Of a DNA stretch of 64,000 nucleotides, positions 25,628 through 35,535 are shown piece after piece. Numbering within the stretch: the first letter of the stretch is position 1; each line of letters begins with the position of its first letter. The notes beneath the pieces were generated by a model, which was given only the letters and a program-made list of their open reading frames with translations, was not told where the DNA came from and searched no databases. Location of the stretch: the NCBI RefSeq assembly GCF_039613825.1, contig NZ_CP154826.1, forward strand, positions 4,132,113 to 4,196,112, in the 5' to 3' direction. The DNA comes from Diaminobutyricibacter sp. McL0608. GTDB taxonomy: Bacteria > Actinomycetota > Actinomycetes > Actinomycetales > Microbacteriaceae. The translations under genes were made by a program, and so were the position numbers.

Positions 25628-26401
25628 TCAGTTCAGGATGCGGGTGCTCGCCGCCAGCGTACCGCCTGAGTACAGCGATTCCGCGGCATCGGCCAGCGCG
25701 GTGAGTGCGACGCGCTGCGACCATGGTCCGTACGAGATTCGGGCGACACCGAGCCGTTCGAGTTCGGCGGGCGGAAGGGACCCCGGATGCCCGATCACGC
25801 TGACCTTGCGCTCGCCGATTCCGGCGACCAGGCGCGCGACGGTCTCGGCATCGAGCCGCCCGGGGACGAAGACGCACGTCGCGCCCTGGTCGAGGAAGGC
25901 TCGGCCGCGTTCGATCGCGTCTGCGACGTTCTCGTCGACGCTGCGCGCGGTGCCGCGCAGGAACGCGTCCGTTCGCGCATTCAGTGCGAAAGGTACGCCC
26001 TCGGCGTCGGATGCGCGCACGACCGCCGCCACCGCGGCGACGGACTCGTCGAGGGGCTTCAGCTGATCTTCGAGGTTCATTCCGACGACGCCGACCCCGA
26101 TCGCGCGCCGCGCGGTCTCGCCGGCATCGCCGTAGCCGGCTTCGAGATCAGCAGTGACGGGAAGCTCCGTGTCGGCGACGATGCGCGAAACCGCTTCGAG
26201 CATGAGGTCGAGCGGGATGTGCTCGCCGTCCTCATAGCCGTACATCGCGGCGATGGAGTGGCTGGCGGTCGCGAGCGCACGCGTCCCGGGAAGCCCGGCG
26301 ATCACGCGTGCGGAGGCGACATCCCAGACGTTGACCAGCTGCAGCAGCGCGGCGTCGTCGTGCAGGCGGCGCAGCTCGGCGCCCTTCTCCTGGATGTTCA
26401 T
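25628..26401 (-). CDS. Isocitrate lyase / PEP mutase family protein
   Basis: This 257-residue TIM-barrel enzyme of the ICL/PEPM superfamily has LVNVWDVASARVIAGLPGTRALATASHSIA at the N terminus and ADLEAGYGD with the metal-binding acidic pair. The usual catalytic Cys loop of isocitrate lyase (KKCGH) is absent, so it is more likely a carboxyvinyl- or oxaloacetate-processing member of unknown substrate. Start ATG 26401 lies six bases after TAGGCT. It is divergent from the LssY-C gene, 34 bases away. Confidence 0.85.
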   Translation of the reverse strand: MNIQEKGAELRRLHDDAALLQLVNVWDVASARVIAGLPGTRALATASHSIAAMYGYEDGEHIPLDLMLEAVSRIVADTELPVTADLEAGYGDAGETARRAIGVGVVGMNLEDQLKPLDESVAAVAAVVRASDAEGVPFALNARTDAFLRGTARSVDENVADAIERGRAFLDQGATCVFVPGRLDAETVARLVAGIGERKVSVIGHPGSLPPAELERLGVARISYGPWSQRVALTALADAAESLYSGGTLAASTRILN

Positions 26402-26407
26402 GGATCG

Positions 26408-26413
26408 AGCCTA
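26408..26413 (-). promoter_or_regulatory. Leaderless -10 hexamer for the PEP-mutase family gene
   Basis: TAGGCT on the minus strand, six bases, ATG 26401. It is ten bases from the facing TACGAT at 26424. Confidence 0.6.
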
Positions 26414-26423
26414 GGCGGAGGCA

Positions 26424-26429
26424 TACGAT
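26424..26429 (+). promoter_or_regulatory. Leaderless -10 hexamer for the LssY-C gene
   Basis: TACGAT, six bases, ATG 26436. Confidence 0.6.
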
Positions 26430-26435
26430 GAGCGC

Positions 26436-27821
26436 ATGCCGCAGACGTCGGTAGGCAAGACCAGGACGCGAATCATTCGCTCCCGGTCGCCGCACGTCGT
26501 CGCCGATAATCTCTTCTTCATCTTCGGTGGTGTCTCGGCGGTCTGGCTCGCCGTCATCGTCCTGACCGAGAGTTTCCGATGGGGCTGGTTCCTCATCCTC
26601 TTCTTCCTGCTGTTCTGGGTGATGCTCGCCTACCTGGTGCTGCCGCGGCTTCACCGCATCCTGACCTCGATCTACGTGCCCGACTACTTCATCGGGCGCA
26701 CGCGCACCAGCGATGGCCTGCTGGGCGACCCGATCAACCTCGCGCTGATCGGGTCGGACGCGCAGGTGGATGCTGCGATGCGCCGGGCGAACTGGATCCG
26801 CGCCGACGATGTCACCCTCGCGAGCAGCCGCCGCATCATCGCGTCGACCCTGCTCCGTCGCAGCTATGACGAGGCGCCGGTGAGCCCGCTCTTCCTGTTC
26901 GGTCACCAGCAGGACCTCGCGTACCAGCAGGAGGTGGAGGGCAACCCGGCGAAACGTCACCATGTGCGGTTCTGGCGCACACCCGACGGCTGGTTGCTGC
27001 CGGGAGGGCGCAGCGTTGAGTGGCTGGCGGCGGGCACGTTCGACCGCGCGGTCGGCTTCTCGCTCTTCACGTTGCAGATCACGCACAAGATCGACGCCAA
27101 CACCGACGTCGAGCGCGACCACATCGTCTCGTCGCTCACGGCTCGGGATGCGCCCGTCGAGGTCGAGCTCCTGCGCGATTTCTCGACGGGCTACCACGCA
27201 CGCAACGGCGGCGGCGACACCATCGAGACCGACGGCGACCTGCCCGTGATCGACGTGCGACACGTCATCGCCGGCAAGGAATCGATCGATGTCGCACGGG
27301 AGGTCGCGGCGGCGCGGCTGGCACGTGTGCAGGCGCGACCCATCCCGACCACCCTCGGCTTCCTGCTGATGCTGCTCCGGGTCGTCGCAGGGCTCGTGTT
27401 CATCGGCCTCACCGTCGTCGACTTCCGCGGCTTCCTGCAGGCCGAAGTCTTCTCACAGACCCCGTCGCTCACGCCCGAGGACCAGGCCACGGCGACCTGG
27501 ATCGTCGCGATCTTCCTCGCGGCGGTCGGGATATGGCTACTGCTCTACCTGTGGATGGCGATCCTCGTCTACCGGGGTAGCGATCGCGCGCGCATCATCG
27601 CGATGAGTCTCAGCAGTCTCGCGATCATCCTCTCCGCCATCGACTTCTTCAACGGTGGCGCGCAGTTCACCCTGCAGAACAACATCCTCGGGTTGCCGCT
27701 CGACATCCTGGTCGTGCTCGCACTGTCGAGTCAGCGCGCGCGGATGTGGGCGCGCCGGGTGCGCAGCAAGCCGGCTCGCGAGCCCGTCAGTTCAACGGTT
27801 TCTTCGGCCCCGACGACTTGA
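26436..27821 (+). CDS. LssY C-terminal domain membrane protein
   Basis: This is a 461-residue protein. Two helices lie at the N terminus (about 28-68), then a cytosolic or external domain of about 240 residues with the LssY-C pattern: GLLGDPINLALIGSDAQVDAAMRRANWIRAD, LLRRSYDEAPVSPLFLFG and QQDLAYQQEVEG...KRHHVRFW. Three or four helices follow in the C-terminal third. In LssY the domain follows a phosphatase-type region; here that is missing and the domain is framed by helices. The function is unknown. Its 3' end overlaps the convergent antiporter gene by 35 bases. Confidence 0.8.
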   Translation: MPQTSVGKTRTRIIRSRSPHVVADNLFFIFGGVSAVWLAVIVLTESFRWGWFLILFFLLFWVMLAYLVLPRLHRILTSIYVPDYFIGRTRTSDGLLGDPINLALIGSDAQVDAAMRRANWIRADDVTLASSRRIIASTLLRRSYDEAPVSPLFLFGHQQDLAYQQEVEGNPAKRHHVRFWRTPDGWLLPGGRSVEWLAAGTFDRAVGFSLFTLQITHKIDANTDVERDHIVSSLTARDAPVEVELLRDFSTGYHARNGGGDTIETDGDLPVIDVRHVIAGKESIDVAREVAAARLARVQARPIPTTLGFLLMLLRVVAGLVFIGLTVVDFRGFLQAEVFSQTPSLTPEDQATATWIVAIFLAAVGIWLLLYLWMAILVYRGSDRARIIAMSLSSLAIILSAIDFFNGGAQFTLQNNILGLPLDILVVLALSSQRARMWARRVRSKPAREPVSSTVSSAPTT

Positions 27822-29379
27822 GCGCGGACTCCTCGGCGTCGAGGAAAGCGAGCACCGACCGCACGGCCAGCTCCTGGTAGCGGCCTTCCGAGCGGGCGTC
27901 GAGCACCGCCGAGCGCTCGGCCTTGATCATCGAACGCCGCAGCCGCATGTAGGCGTACTGCGCGTCCTCGCCGCCCTCGACCGGGGTCGGGTTCTCGAGA
28001 GCATCCGCGAGGAACACCGCGTTGATGCGCAGGCGTTCGACCACGCGCTCATCCTCGTCGCCGGTCACCTCCTGCTCGAGCTTCGCGAGCCCTGCGGTCT
28101 GCGCCTCGGCGAGCAGGCGCTGCATCTCTCCGGACTCCTGCCGGAAGTCGGGCGGCGGCAGCTTCAGACGTCGGATGACCCAGGGGAGCGCCAGCCCTTC
28201 GAGAAGAGTGCCGACGACCACGATGAAGGCGAGGAACTGCAGGAACTCGCGGTCGGGTGTCTGCGGCGGAAGCAGGAACACAGCGGCAAGGGTCACCACG
28301 CCGCGGATGCCCGCGAACGACACCGCGATACTCGTCGCCCAGTTCCACCCCCGTTCCCGCAACCGCTGTGGGCCGTACTTGTACAGCGTGGTCGTCAGCA
28401 CCATCCAGATGAGGCGGGCGAGGAAGAGGGCGAACAGCACCACGACACTCGCGGCGATCGTCCGCCCCACGGTGATTCCGGAATTGAAGGCGCCGGTGGC
28501 GATACCGGCGAGCTCCAGTCCGATGAAGAGGAAGACGGCGTTCTCGAGAAGGAAGGAGATCGTGCGCCAGTTGATCGTCTCGGCGATCCGCGCCTCCGCG
28601 GTCTGGATCGTCGGCGACCGAAAGCCGAGGTAGAGTCCGGCGACGACGACCGCGAGGATCCCCGAACCGTGCAGGAACTGCGCCGGAATGAAGGCGAGGT
28701 ACGGCGTGATCAGTCCGAGTGACGTGTCCAGGACCGGCGCTCGCAGCTGCTTGCGGATGTTCGCCAGCACGTAGCCGACGAGCAGACCGACAGCCACGCC
28801 CACGACGACGGCCAGGACGAAGTCCGTTGCGATCGCGAGCGGATTCACGACGCTGACGATGGCGGCGATGGTCGCGTTGAGCGCCACCAGGGCGGTGGCG
28901 TCGTTCAGCAGGCTCTCGCCTTCGAGCACGGTGACGAGACGTCGGGGCAGGTGCAGGCGGCCGGCGATCGCGGTCACGGCGACCGTGTCCGTGGGCGCGA
29001 CCACCGCCCCGAAGGCGAACGCTGCCGCGACGGTCAGAGTCGGGACGACCAGCCAGGTGGCGAACCCGACGACGACGACCGTGAACACGACGAGGCCGAC
29101 CGAAAGCAGGAGGATGCCGTCGCGGCGGGCCCGGACATCCACGAACGACGTCTGGATGGCTGCCGCGAAGAGCAGCGGAGGGAGCAACCCGTAGAGGATG
29201 AGCTCCGGCTGGATCTGAACCTGCGGCACGCCGGGAATGAAGGAGACGACCGCGCCGACCGCGACCAGTACGACGGGCGCAGACCATCCCACCCGTCGCG
29301 AAACCCCGGTGACCGTCACGGTCACCAGCACGAACGACACGATCCAGACGATGGTTGCGACCGGATCCATGCTGCCCAT
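27787..29379 (-). CDS. Na+/H+ antiporter (CPA1 family)
   Basis: This is a protein of about 530 residues: twelve or so helices, then a soluble tail of about 130 residues rich in charged helices. The CPA1/NhaP ion-binding motif is FGAVVAPTDTVAVTAI, and VLEGESLLNDATALV marks the second conserved block. It exchanges monovalent cations for protons across the membrane. Start choice is uncertain: ATG 29379 (MGSMDPV) or 29370 (MDPV, seven bases after CATCAT) agree with the first helix; an open frame reaches GTG 29442 with a basic extension. The 3' ends of this gene and the LssY-C gene overlap. Confidence 0.88.
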   Translation of the reverse strand: MGSMDPVATIVWIVSFVLVTVTVTGVSRRVGWSAPVVLVAVGAVVSFIPGVPQVQIQPELILYGLLPPLLFAAAIQTSFVDVRARRDGILLLSVGLVVFTVVVVGFATWLVVPTLTVAAAFAFGAVVAPTDTVAVTAIAGRLHLPRRLVTVLEGESLLNDATALVALNATIAAIVSVVNPLAIATDFVLAVVVGVAVGLLVGYVLANIRKQLRAPVLDTSLGLITPYLAFIPAQFLHGSGILAVVVAGLYLGFRSPTIQTAEARIAETINWRTISFLLENAVFLFIGLELAGIATGAFNSGITVGRTIAASVVVLFALFLARLIWMVLTTTLYKYGPQRLRERGWNWATSIAVSFAGIRGVVTLAAVFLLPPQTPDREFLQFLAFIVVVGTLLEGLALPWVIRRLKLPPPDFRQESGEMQRLLAEAQTAGLAKLEQEVTGDEDERVVERLRINAVFLADALENPTPVEGGEDAQYAYMRLRRSMIKAERSAVLDARSEGRYQELAVRSVLAFLDAEESALKSSGPKKPLN

Positions 29380-29472
29380 GATGGCCGCAACGCGCGCCGC
29401 GCGCCATTGCTTCCGCCGGAAAGCGCCCGGCATTCCGCCCACAGCGATCAGGCGGGTGCGGGTGCGATCAGG

Positions 29473-30369
29473 TCAGGCGGTCACCGGATGCGCGGTGCAG
29501 CGGGCCGTGCCGGCATGCGTTTCGCACACCACGAGCTGTTCGCGACACGACAGGTCGGCACAGTTCTGCATCCGCTTCGTCGCCTCGCCGCACACGACGC
29601 AGTGGCCGAGCACAGCCGTGTGGTCGCTGAAGTCGACCGAGCCGCGCTTGTCGAAGACGTAGAGCGAGCCCTCCCACAGGCCGTCATCGCCGAACGTCTC
29701 GCCGTACCGGACGATGCCGCCGTCGAGCTGGTACACCTCACCGAATCCGCGGGACTTCATCAGCCCGGACAGCACCTCGCAGCGGATGCCGCCAGTGCAG
29801 TAGGTGACCACCGTCTTGTCTTTGAGGTGGTCGTATTTGCCGCTGTCGAGCTCGGCCACGAATTCGCGGGTCGTCGAGACGTCCGGAACCACCGCATCCC
29901 TGAACCGCCCGATCTGCGCCTCGAAACGGTTGCGGCCGTCGAAGAAGACGACGTCGTCGCGGTCGGCGACGAGCGCTTCGATCTCGCGCGGCTGCAGTTT
30001 CGTCGCACCGCCGACCACACCGTGCTCGTCGACGACCAGTTCACCAGGCGCTCCGAAGCTCACGATCTCATCGCGCACCTTCACGACGAGCTTCGGGAAG
30101 TCGACGCTCCGGCCTTCGTCGTCGAGCCCGGTGCCTTCGCTCCACTTGACGTCGAGGTTCTTGAACGCGGGGTAGTCCTTCGTCTTGCGCAGGTAGCGCT
30201 TGACCGCCGCGAGATCGCCGCCGAGAGTGCCGTTCATTCCGTCAGCGGAGATCAGGATGCGCCCGCGCAGACCCAGCGACTCGCACAGGTCGCGCTGCCA
30301 CAGCCGGATCGCGTCAGGGTCGGCGATCGGCGTGAAGACGTAGTAGAGCAGGATCTTCGGAACGGACAC
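29473..30369 (-). CDS. trhO: tRNA uridine(34) hydroxylase TrhO (rhodanese family)
   Basis: This 298-residue protein of the YceA/TrhO family catalyses O2-dependent 5-hydroxylation of U34 in certain tRNAs. The N-terminal acylphosphatase-like region ([33 protein letters not shown]) precedes the rhodanese domain with active Cys191 in [11 protein letters not shown], and a C-terminal cysteine-rich stretch follows. Start GTG 30369 follows TACCAT by six bases. It is divergent from the mannose synthase gene. Confidence 0.92.
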   Translation of the reverse strand: MSVPKILLYYVFTPIADPDAIRLWQRDLCESLGLRGRILISADGMNGTLGGDLAAVKRYLRKTKDYPAFKNLDVKWSEGTGLDDEGRSVDFPKLVVKVRDEIVSFGAPGELVVDEHGVVGGATKLQPREIEALVADRDDVVFFDGRNRFEAQIGRFRDAVVPDVSTTREFVAELDSGKYDHLKDKTVVTYCTGGIRCEVLSGLMKSRGFGEVYQLDGGIVRYGETFGDDGLWEGSLYVFDKRGSVDFSDHTAVLGHCVVCGEATKRMQNCADLSCREQLVVCETHAGTARCTAHPVTA

Positions 30370-30375
30370 CGCACC

Positions 30376-30381
30376 ATGGTA
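30376..30381 (-). promoter_or_regulatory. Leaderless -10 hexamer for trhO
   Basis: TACCAT on the minus strand, six bases, GTG 30369. Confidence 0.55.
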
Positions 30382-30528
30382 GGCGCAGGCGACTGAGAAG
30401 ACTCTCAGCGCCCATTCTCACGGTGGAGAGCGAACGCACAGGATGCCACGATGTGATGGAGGCAGACGTCGCCGGATGCTGGAAGAATGTTTTCATCGCA
30501 CCGCTGGAAATGTAAGGAGAGGGATGCC

Positions 30529-31290
30529 ATGAGCACGCTCGTCATCATCCCTACCTACAACGAGCGCGAGAACGTGGCGTCGATCGTCGGGCGGGTCAGG
30601 ACCTCCACCCCCGACGTTTTCGTACTCGTCGTCGACGACTCCTCACCGGATGGCACAGGCGACATCGCGGATGCGCTGGCGGCAGCGGACGACCACGTTC
30701 TGGTCCTGCACCGAGCCGGCAAAGAAGGGCTTGGCGCGGCCTACCGCGAAGGCATGCGCTGGGGTCTCGACGCGGGCTACGACCGCATCGTCGAAATGGA
30801 TGCGGACGGCTCGCACCGCCCGGAAGAGCTGCACCGTCTGCTCGAGGCGAGCGAATCGGCGGATGTGGTGCTCGGCTCGCGCTGGGTCCCCGGAGGCGGT
30901 GTGGAGAACTGGCCGGCGAGCCGGCAGTTCCTTTCGCGCGGGGGCAGCATGTACTCGCGCATCCTGCTGGGTGTTCCGGTCAGGGACGTGACCGGCGGCT
31001 ACCGGGCGTTCACGGCGGCGGCGCTCGAGCGCATCCACTTCGAGGACGTCGAAAGCCAGGGCTACTGCTTCCAGATCGATATGCTCCGACGGGCATTCGA
31101 CGCGGGCCTGCGCATCGTCGAGGTTCCGATCACGTTCGTCGAGCGGGAGCACGGCGCCTCGAAGATGACGACAGGCATCGTCGTCGAGGCGATGGTCCGT
31201 GTCACCGGGTGGGGGATCACCGGACTTCCGCGCCGGTTCCGGCGACGTCCCGAACCGGCAGACCCCGTCGAGACGACCGTCGGGCTGTAG
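30529..31290 (+). CDS. Polyprenol monophosphomannose synthase
   Basis: This 253-residue GT2 glycosyltransferase transfers mannose from GDP-mannose to polyprenyl phosphate, making the lipid donor for mannosylated glycans and proteins. Features are IIPTYNERENV at the N terminus, VVDDSSPDGTGD and the catalytic EMDADGSH. The C-terminal REHGASKMTTGIVVEA is typical of the actinobacterial Ppm1 domain D2. No membrane helices are present, so it would act at the inner face of the membrane. ATG 30529 has AAGGAGAGGG ahead. A longer frame to 30487 has no ribosome-binding site. Confidence 0.9.
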   Translation: MSTLVIIPTYNERENVASIVGRVRTSTPDVFVLVVDDSSPDGTGDIADALAAADDHVLVLHRAGKEGLGAAYREGMRWGLDAGYDRIVEMDADGSHRPEELHRLLEASESADVVLGSRWVPGGGVENWPASRQFLSRGGSMYSRILLGVPVRDVTGGYRAFTAAALERIHFEDVESQGYCFQIDMLRRAFDAGLRIVEVPITFVEREHGASKMTTGIVVEAMVRVTGWGITGLPRRFRRRPEPADPVETTVGL

Positions 31291-31351
31291 CGGCTCGCGT
31301 CCGCGTTGTGCGCTCGCGCACGCTGCCGGCTCGCGCGCGTCTGTGGGCGCG

Positions 31352-31411
31352 CGCACTAGTTCTGTCCCGGCGCACTAAGTAGACGTAGTGCGCCGGGACG
31401 AAGCTAGTGCG
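31352..31411. repeat. 60-base double-palindrome repeat, family A, copy 2
   Basis: The outer arms are CGCACTAG / CTAGTGCG. The inner arm GTCCCGGCGCACTA pairs perfectly with TAGTGCGCCGGGAC. It lies tail-to-tail between the mannose synthase and PEBP genes. Confidence 0.92.
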
Positions 31412-31433
31412 GCGAGCGTCCTCGGGCGCGGGA

Positions 31434-31967
31434 TCAGATGTCGCCGGAGGTGGCGATCGGCACGAGAACGGCGCGCGCCAGCGAGTGGAAATGCGCGTTG
31501 AAGCCCAGGATCGCCGGGGTCGAAGACGGGTCGAGGTCGAGACGGTCGACATCGAGCGCGTGCACGACGGTGTTGTAGTGGTGCGTGCCCGTCCCGGGCG
31601 GAGGCCCTGCACCCGTGAAGCTCTTGCCGCCCATCTCGTTCGAAAGCATCGCGGCGCCGGCCGGGAGCGCGGCCCCGCCTGCAGCTCCCGCGCCCGCGGC
31701 GAGCGAGGTCACCGACGCCGGGATGTTGTAGACGGCCCAATGCCAGAAACCGGAGCCGGTCGGCGCATCCGGGTCGTGGATGGTGACGGCGAAACTCTTC
31801 GTCTCGGGCGGGAACCCGCTCCAGGAGAGTTGTGGCGACACGTCGCCTCCGCCCCCTCCGGCGCCCCACTGGGCGCGGTCGAGAGGCGTGTCGTCGGCGA
31901 CGTCATCGCTCGTCAGGGTGAACAGGGGCACCACGCCGAAGCGTGCGAACGGGTCTTCAACGGTCAT
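31434..31967 (-). CDS. YbhB/YbcL family Raf kinase inhibitor-like (PEBP) protein
   Basis: This 177-residue single-domain phosphatidylethanolamine-binding-protein family member has no signal peptide. It shows SPQLSWSGFPPETKSFAVTIHDPDAPTGSGFWHWAVYNIPA, the CR1 ligand-pocket motif, and the C-terminal PPPGTGTHHYNTVVHAL. The bacterial role is poorly known. The start ATG 31967 follows TAGCGT by seven bases. Confidence 0.92.
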   Translation of the reverse strand: MTVEDPFARFGVVPLFTLTSDDVADDTPLDRAQWGAGGGGGDVSPQLSWSGFPPETKSFAVTIHDPDAPTGSGFWHWAVYNIPASVTSLAAGAGAAGGAALPAGAAMLSNEMGGKSFTGAGPPPGTGTHHYNTVVHALDVDRLDLDPSSTPAILGFNAHFHSLARAVLVPIATSGDI

Positions 31968-31974
31968 GGTCGCA

Positions 31975-31980
31975 ACGCTA
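31975..31980 (-). promoter_or_regulatory. Leaderless -10 hexamer for the PEBP gene
   Basis: TAGCGT on the minus strand, seven bases, ATG 31967. Confidence 0.5.
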
Positions 31981-32025
31981 CGCGCGGGGCTCCGCTCCGT
32001 CCAGAATGCTTCCGTTACGCACAGG

Positions 32026-32069
32026 TTCTGAACGGGTGCCCGTGTTGCAACGTGTGCACGCGTTCAGAA
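32026..32069 (-). terminator. Stem-loop between LysE and PEBP genes
   Basis: TTCTGAACGGGTGC and GCACGCGTTCAGAA pair at 13 of 14 positions around 16 bases. It lies downstream of the LysE gene on the minus strand. No strong T-tract follows. Confidence 0.5.
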
Positions 32070-32097
32070 AGGTGGGGCACGAACAGCGCTGCCGGGG

Positions 32098-32736
32098 CTA
32101 GTGCTTGTTGCCGGTGAGCGCCAGCACTCCACCGAGGCCGATCATCATCACACCGCCGGCTGTGCCCAGGTGTTCCACCCGCCGCGGCGAGCGGGCGAAC
32201 CACTGGCGGGCGGTCCCCGCCACCATCGCCCACGTGCTGTCGCACAGCAGCGCGAGCACGAAGAAGACGAGTCCGAGCTCGAACATCTGGAGGGGGATGA
32301 ACCCTGCGCTGTAGTCCACGAACTGCGGCAGAACCGCGACGAAGAAGACGAGCGTCTTGGGGTTGGTCAGCCCGACGAAGAAGCCTTCGGCGAGGATCCG
32401 GTACCGCGACTGAGGGTCGGGCGTCGCTTCGTGAGTGACGGCCGTGTGGCGGCGATGTCGTATCGCCTGGATCCCCAGATACACGAGATACGCAGCCCCC
32501 CCGAACTTGATGATCGTGAACAGGACGAGCGATTGCGCGACCACGGCCCCGACGCCCACCGCGACCGCCACGATGAGGGGGAGCATCCCGAGCGCGTTGC
32601 CGAGCACGCTGAGGAGCCCGCCCAGGCGGCCCAGCGAGATCGAGCGTCCGATCACGAAGAGCACGCTCGGCCCCGGGATCACGATGAGCGCCAGGGAGGT
32701 GAGCGCGAACGCGAGGAGCGAGGGCCCAGGAACCAT
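32098..32736 (-). CDS. LysE family amino-acid exporter
   Basis: This 212-residue membrane protein has six predicted helices. It shows the LysE/RhtB pattern: IVIPGPSVLFVIGRSISLGRLGGLLSVLGNALG at the N terminus and FFVGLTNPKTLVFFVAVLPQFVD in the middle. It exports amino acids or related metabolites; the substrate is unknown. ATG 32736 follows TACGAT by six bases. It is divergent from the flavodoxin-fold gene. Confidence 0.9.
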   Translation of the reverse strand: MVPGPSLLAFALTSLALIVIPGPSVLFVIGRSISLGRLGGLLSVLGNALGMLPLIVAVAVGVGAVVAQSLVLFTIIKFGGAAYLVYLGIQAIRHRRHTAVTHEATPDPQSRYRILAEGFFVGLTNPKTLVFFVAVLPQFVDYSAGFIPLQMFELGLVFFVLALLCDSTWAMVAGTARQWFARSPRRVEHLGTAGGVMMIGLGGVLALTGNKH

Positions 32737-32742
32737 CCCGTC

Positions 32743-32748
32743 ATCGTA
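32743..32748 (-). promoter_or_regulatory. Leaderless -10 hexamer for the LysE gene
   Basis: TACGAT on the minus strand, six bases, ATG 32736. Confidence 0.6.
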
Positions 32749-32770
32749 GACCCGGCGGTGAACAGCGGCG

Positions 32771-32776
32771 TACGAT
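32771..32776 (+). promoter_or_regulatory. Leaderless -10 hexamer for the flavodoxin-fold gene
   Basis: TACGAT, seven bases, GTG 32784. Confidence 0.55.
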
Positions 32777-32783
32777 CCGAACT

Positions 32784-33491
32784 GTGACGGACTACAGCGA
32801 TCTCACCGCGATCTTCATCAACTGCACGCTGAAACGCAGCCCGGAGGTGAGCAACACGCAAGGCCTCCTCGACCGGTCGATCGCCCTTATGAGAGCGCAG
32901 GGCGTCGAAGTCACCGCGGTCCGTGCGATCGACCACGACCTGGCGACCGGTGTCTATCCGGACATGACGGCCCACGGCTGGGATCACGACGGCTGGCCGG
33001 AGCTGTGGCCGAAGGTGGAGGCGGCGGACATCCTGGTGCTGGGCGGCCCGATCTGGCTGGGCGACAACTCATCCGTCACCCGGCAGGTCATCGAGCGCTT
33101 GTATGCCATGAGCGGCATGTTCAATGAGAAAGGCCAGTACGTCTACTACGGCAAGACGGCCGGTGTCGTCATCACCGGCAACGAGGACGGCGTGAAGCAT
33201 TCGGCGATGAGCCTGCTCTACAGCCTGCAGCACATCGGCTACGTCATCCCTCCGCAGGCCGACTCAGGCTGGATCGGCGAGATCGGACCTGGACCGAGCT
33301 ATCTCGACGAAGACTCGGGCGGCCCGGAGAACGACTTCACGAATCGCAACACCACGTTCATGGCGTGGAACCTGATGCACATGGCCCGGATGCTCAAGGA
33401 TACGGGCGGATTCCCCGCTTTCGGCAACCTGCGGTCGCAGTGGGACAACGGCGAACGTTTCGGGTTCGAGGCGAACCCGGAGTACCGCTGA
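32784..33491 (+). CDS. Flavodoxin-fold NAD(P)H-dependent oxidoreductase
   Basis: This 235-residue protein of the NADPH-dependent FMN reductase / WrbA-like type has INCTLKRSPEVSNTQGLLD as the FMN phosphate loop, AADILVLGGPIWLGDNSSVTRQVIER as the flavin-contact block and GKTAGVVITGNEDG. It presumably reduces quinones or flavins; the partner is unknown. Its stop is separated from the next ATG by one base (TGAGATG), so the aldolase gene is probably translated by re-initiation. Confidence 0.87.
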   Translation: MTDYSDLTAIFINCTLKRSPEVSNTQGLLDRSIALMRAQGVEVTAVRAIDHDLATGVYPDMTAHGWDHDGWPELWPKVEAADILVLGGPIWLGDNSSVTRQVIERLYAMSGMFNEKGQYVYYGKTAGVVITGNEDGVKHSAMSLLYSLQHIGYVIPPQADSGWIGEIGPGPSYLDEDSGGPENDFTNRNTTFMAWNLMHMARMLKDTGGFPAFGNLRSQWDNGERFGFEANPEYR

Positions 33492-33492
33492 G

Positions 33493-34212
33493 ATGCGTGC
33501 GGGAGTGTGGGCGACGCTCGGCGACGTCCGGATGACAGCCGCTCTCGAAGGTCTCGGCTTCGACTGGGTGGGTATCGACGCGCAGCACGGACACCACGAC
33601 GACCGGAGCATCCGCGACATCCTGAGTCTGCGGCGTGAGCCCAAAGCGACGATCCTCGTCCGGGTCGCGGCGAACGACCTGACCCTGATCGGCCGCGCGC
33701 TCGATGCGGGTGCTGACGGCGTGATCGTCCCATTGGTCAGCACCCCCGATGAGGCTGCCGCTGCGGTCGCCGCAGCGCATCACCCGCCGAAGGGCATCCG
33801 CAGCTGGGGACCGCTCGCCGGTTACGAGATCGACCCGTCGCGCCCGCCGCTCTGCGCGGTCATGGTCGAGACGGCGGATGCGCTCGATCGGGTCGCCGCG
33901 ATCGCTGCGACCCCCGGCGTCGACATGATCTTCGTGGGCCCCTTCGACCTCAGTCTCGCGCTCGGCATGGAGGTCAACGAGTTGATCGCCGACACGAGCG
34001 ACTCGTCGCCCCTCCGGCGCATCGTCGGGGCCTGCCGTGACGCGGGCATCATCGCGGGCGCGTACGCGGGAGCGCCCGAGCGTGCGGTGCACCTGCGGGA
34101 GCACGGCTTCGACTGGGTCGCCGTCGACACCGACACCGGGATCCTCGCACTCGGCGCTGCCGGCGCCCTCCTCGCATCCGCTGCTCCGTTGCCACCCGGC
34201 CGCACGCGGTAG
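33493..34212 (+). CDS. HpcH/HpaI family aldolase
   Basis: This 239-residue class II TIM-barrel aldolase of the HpcH/HpaI/citE family cleaves or forms 2-keto-3-deoxy or malyl-type substrates with a divalent metal. MRAGVWATLGDVRMTAALEGLGFDWVGIDAQHGHHDDRS carries the substrate-binding region, and DMIFVGPFDLSLALGM the metal-binding acidic residue. It follows the flavodoxin-fold gene by one base and precedes the citrate synthase gene by 58 bases. Confidence 0.88.
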   Translation: MRAGVWATLGDVRMTAALEGLGFDWVGIDAQHGHHDDRSIRDILSLRREPKATILVRVAANDLTLIGRALDAGADGVIVPLVSTPDEAAAAVAAAHHPPKGIRSWGPLAGYEIDPSRPPLCAVMVETADALDRVAAIAATPGVDMIFVGPFDLSLALGMEVNELIADTSDSSPLRRIVGACRDAGIIAGAYAGAPERAVHLREHGFDWVAVDTDTGILALGAAGALLASAAPLPPGRTR

Positions 34213-34270
34213 GTTTCTCGTACAACTTCGACATCGCGCGCCCACCAGGCGCTCGGGCAGGGAGCAGATC

Positions 34271-35395
<1,125 letters not shown>

Positions 35396-35407
35396 CTCGC
35401 GTTTCAC

Positions 35408-35475
35408 CGAGAATCGCCGGTGGAGCCGACTGTCGCCGGTAGACCGGGTCGCCTCGGCGCGATCGGCGACTCTCG
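35408..35475. repeat. Imperfect inverted repeat after the citrate synthase gene
   Basis: CGAGAATCGCCGG (35408) and TCGGCGACTCTCG (35463) pair at 11 of 13 positions around a 42-base centre that itself repeats GTCGCCGGTAGA/ATCGCCGGTGGA. It may act as a transcript end; there is no T-tract. Confidence 0.45.
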
Positions 35476-35535
35476 CCCGTGAGGTGGGGCCAGCCTGACC
35501 GGAAGCAGGCGCCGGGTCTGATAGAAACAGGACCG

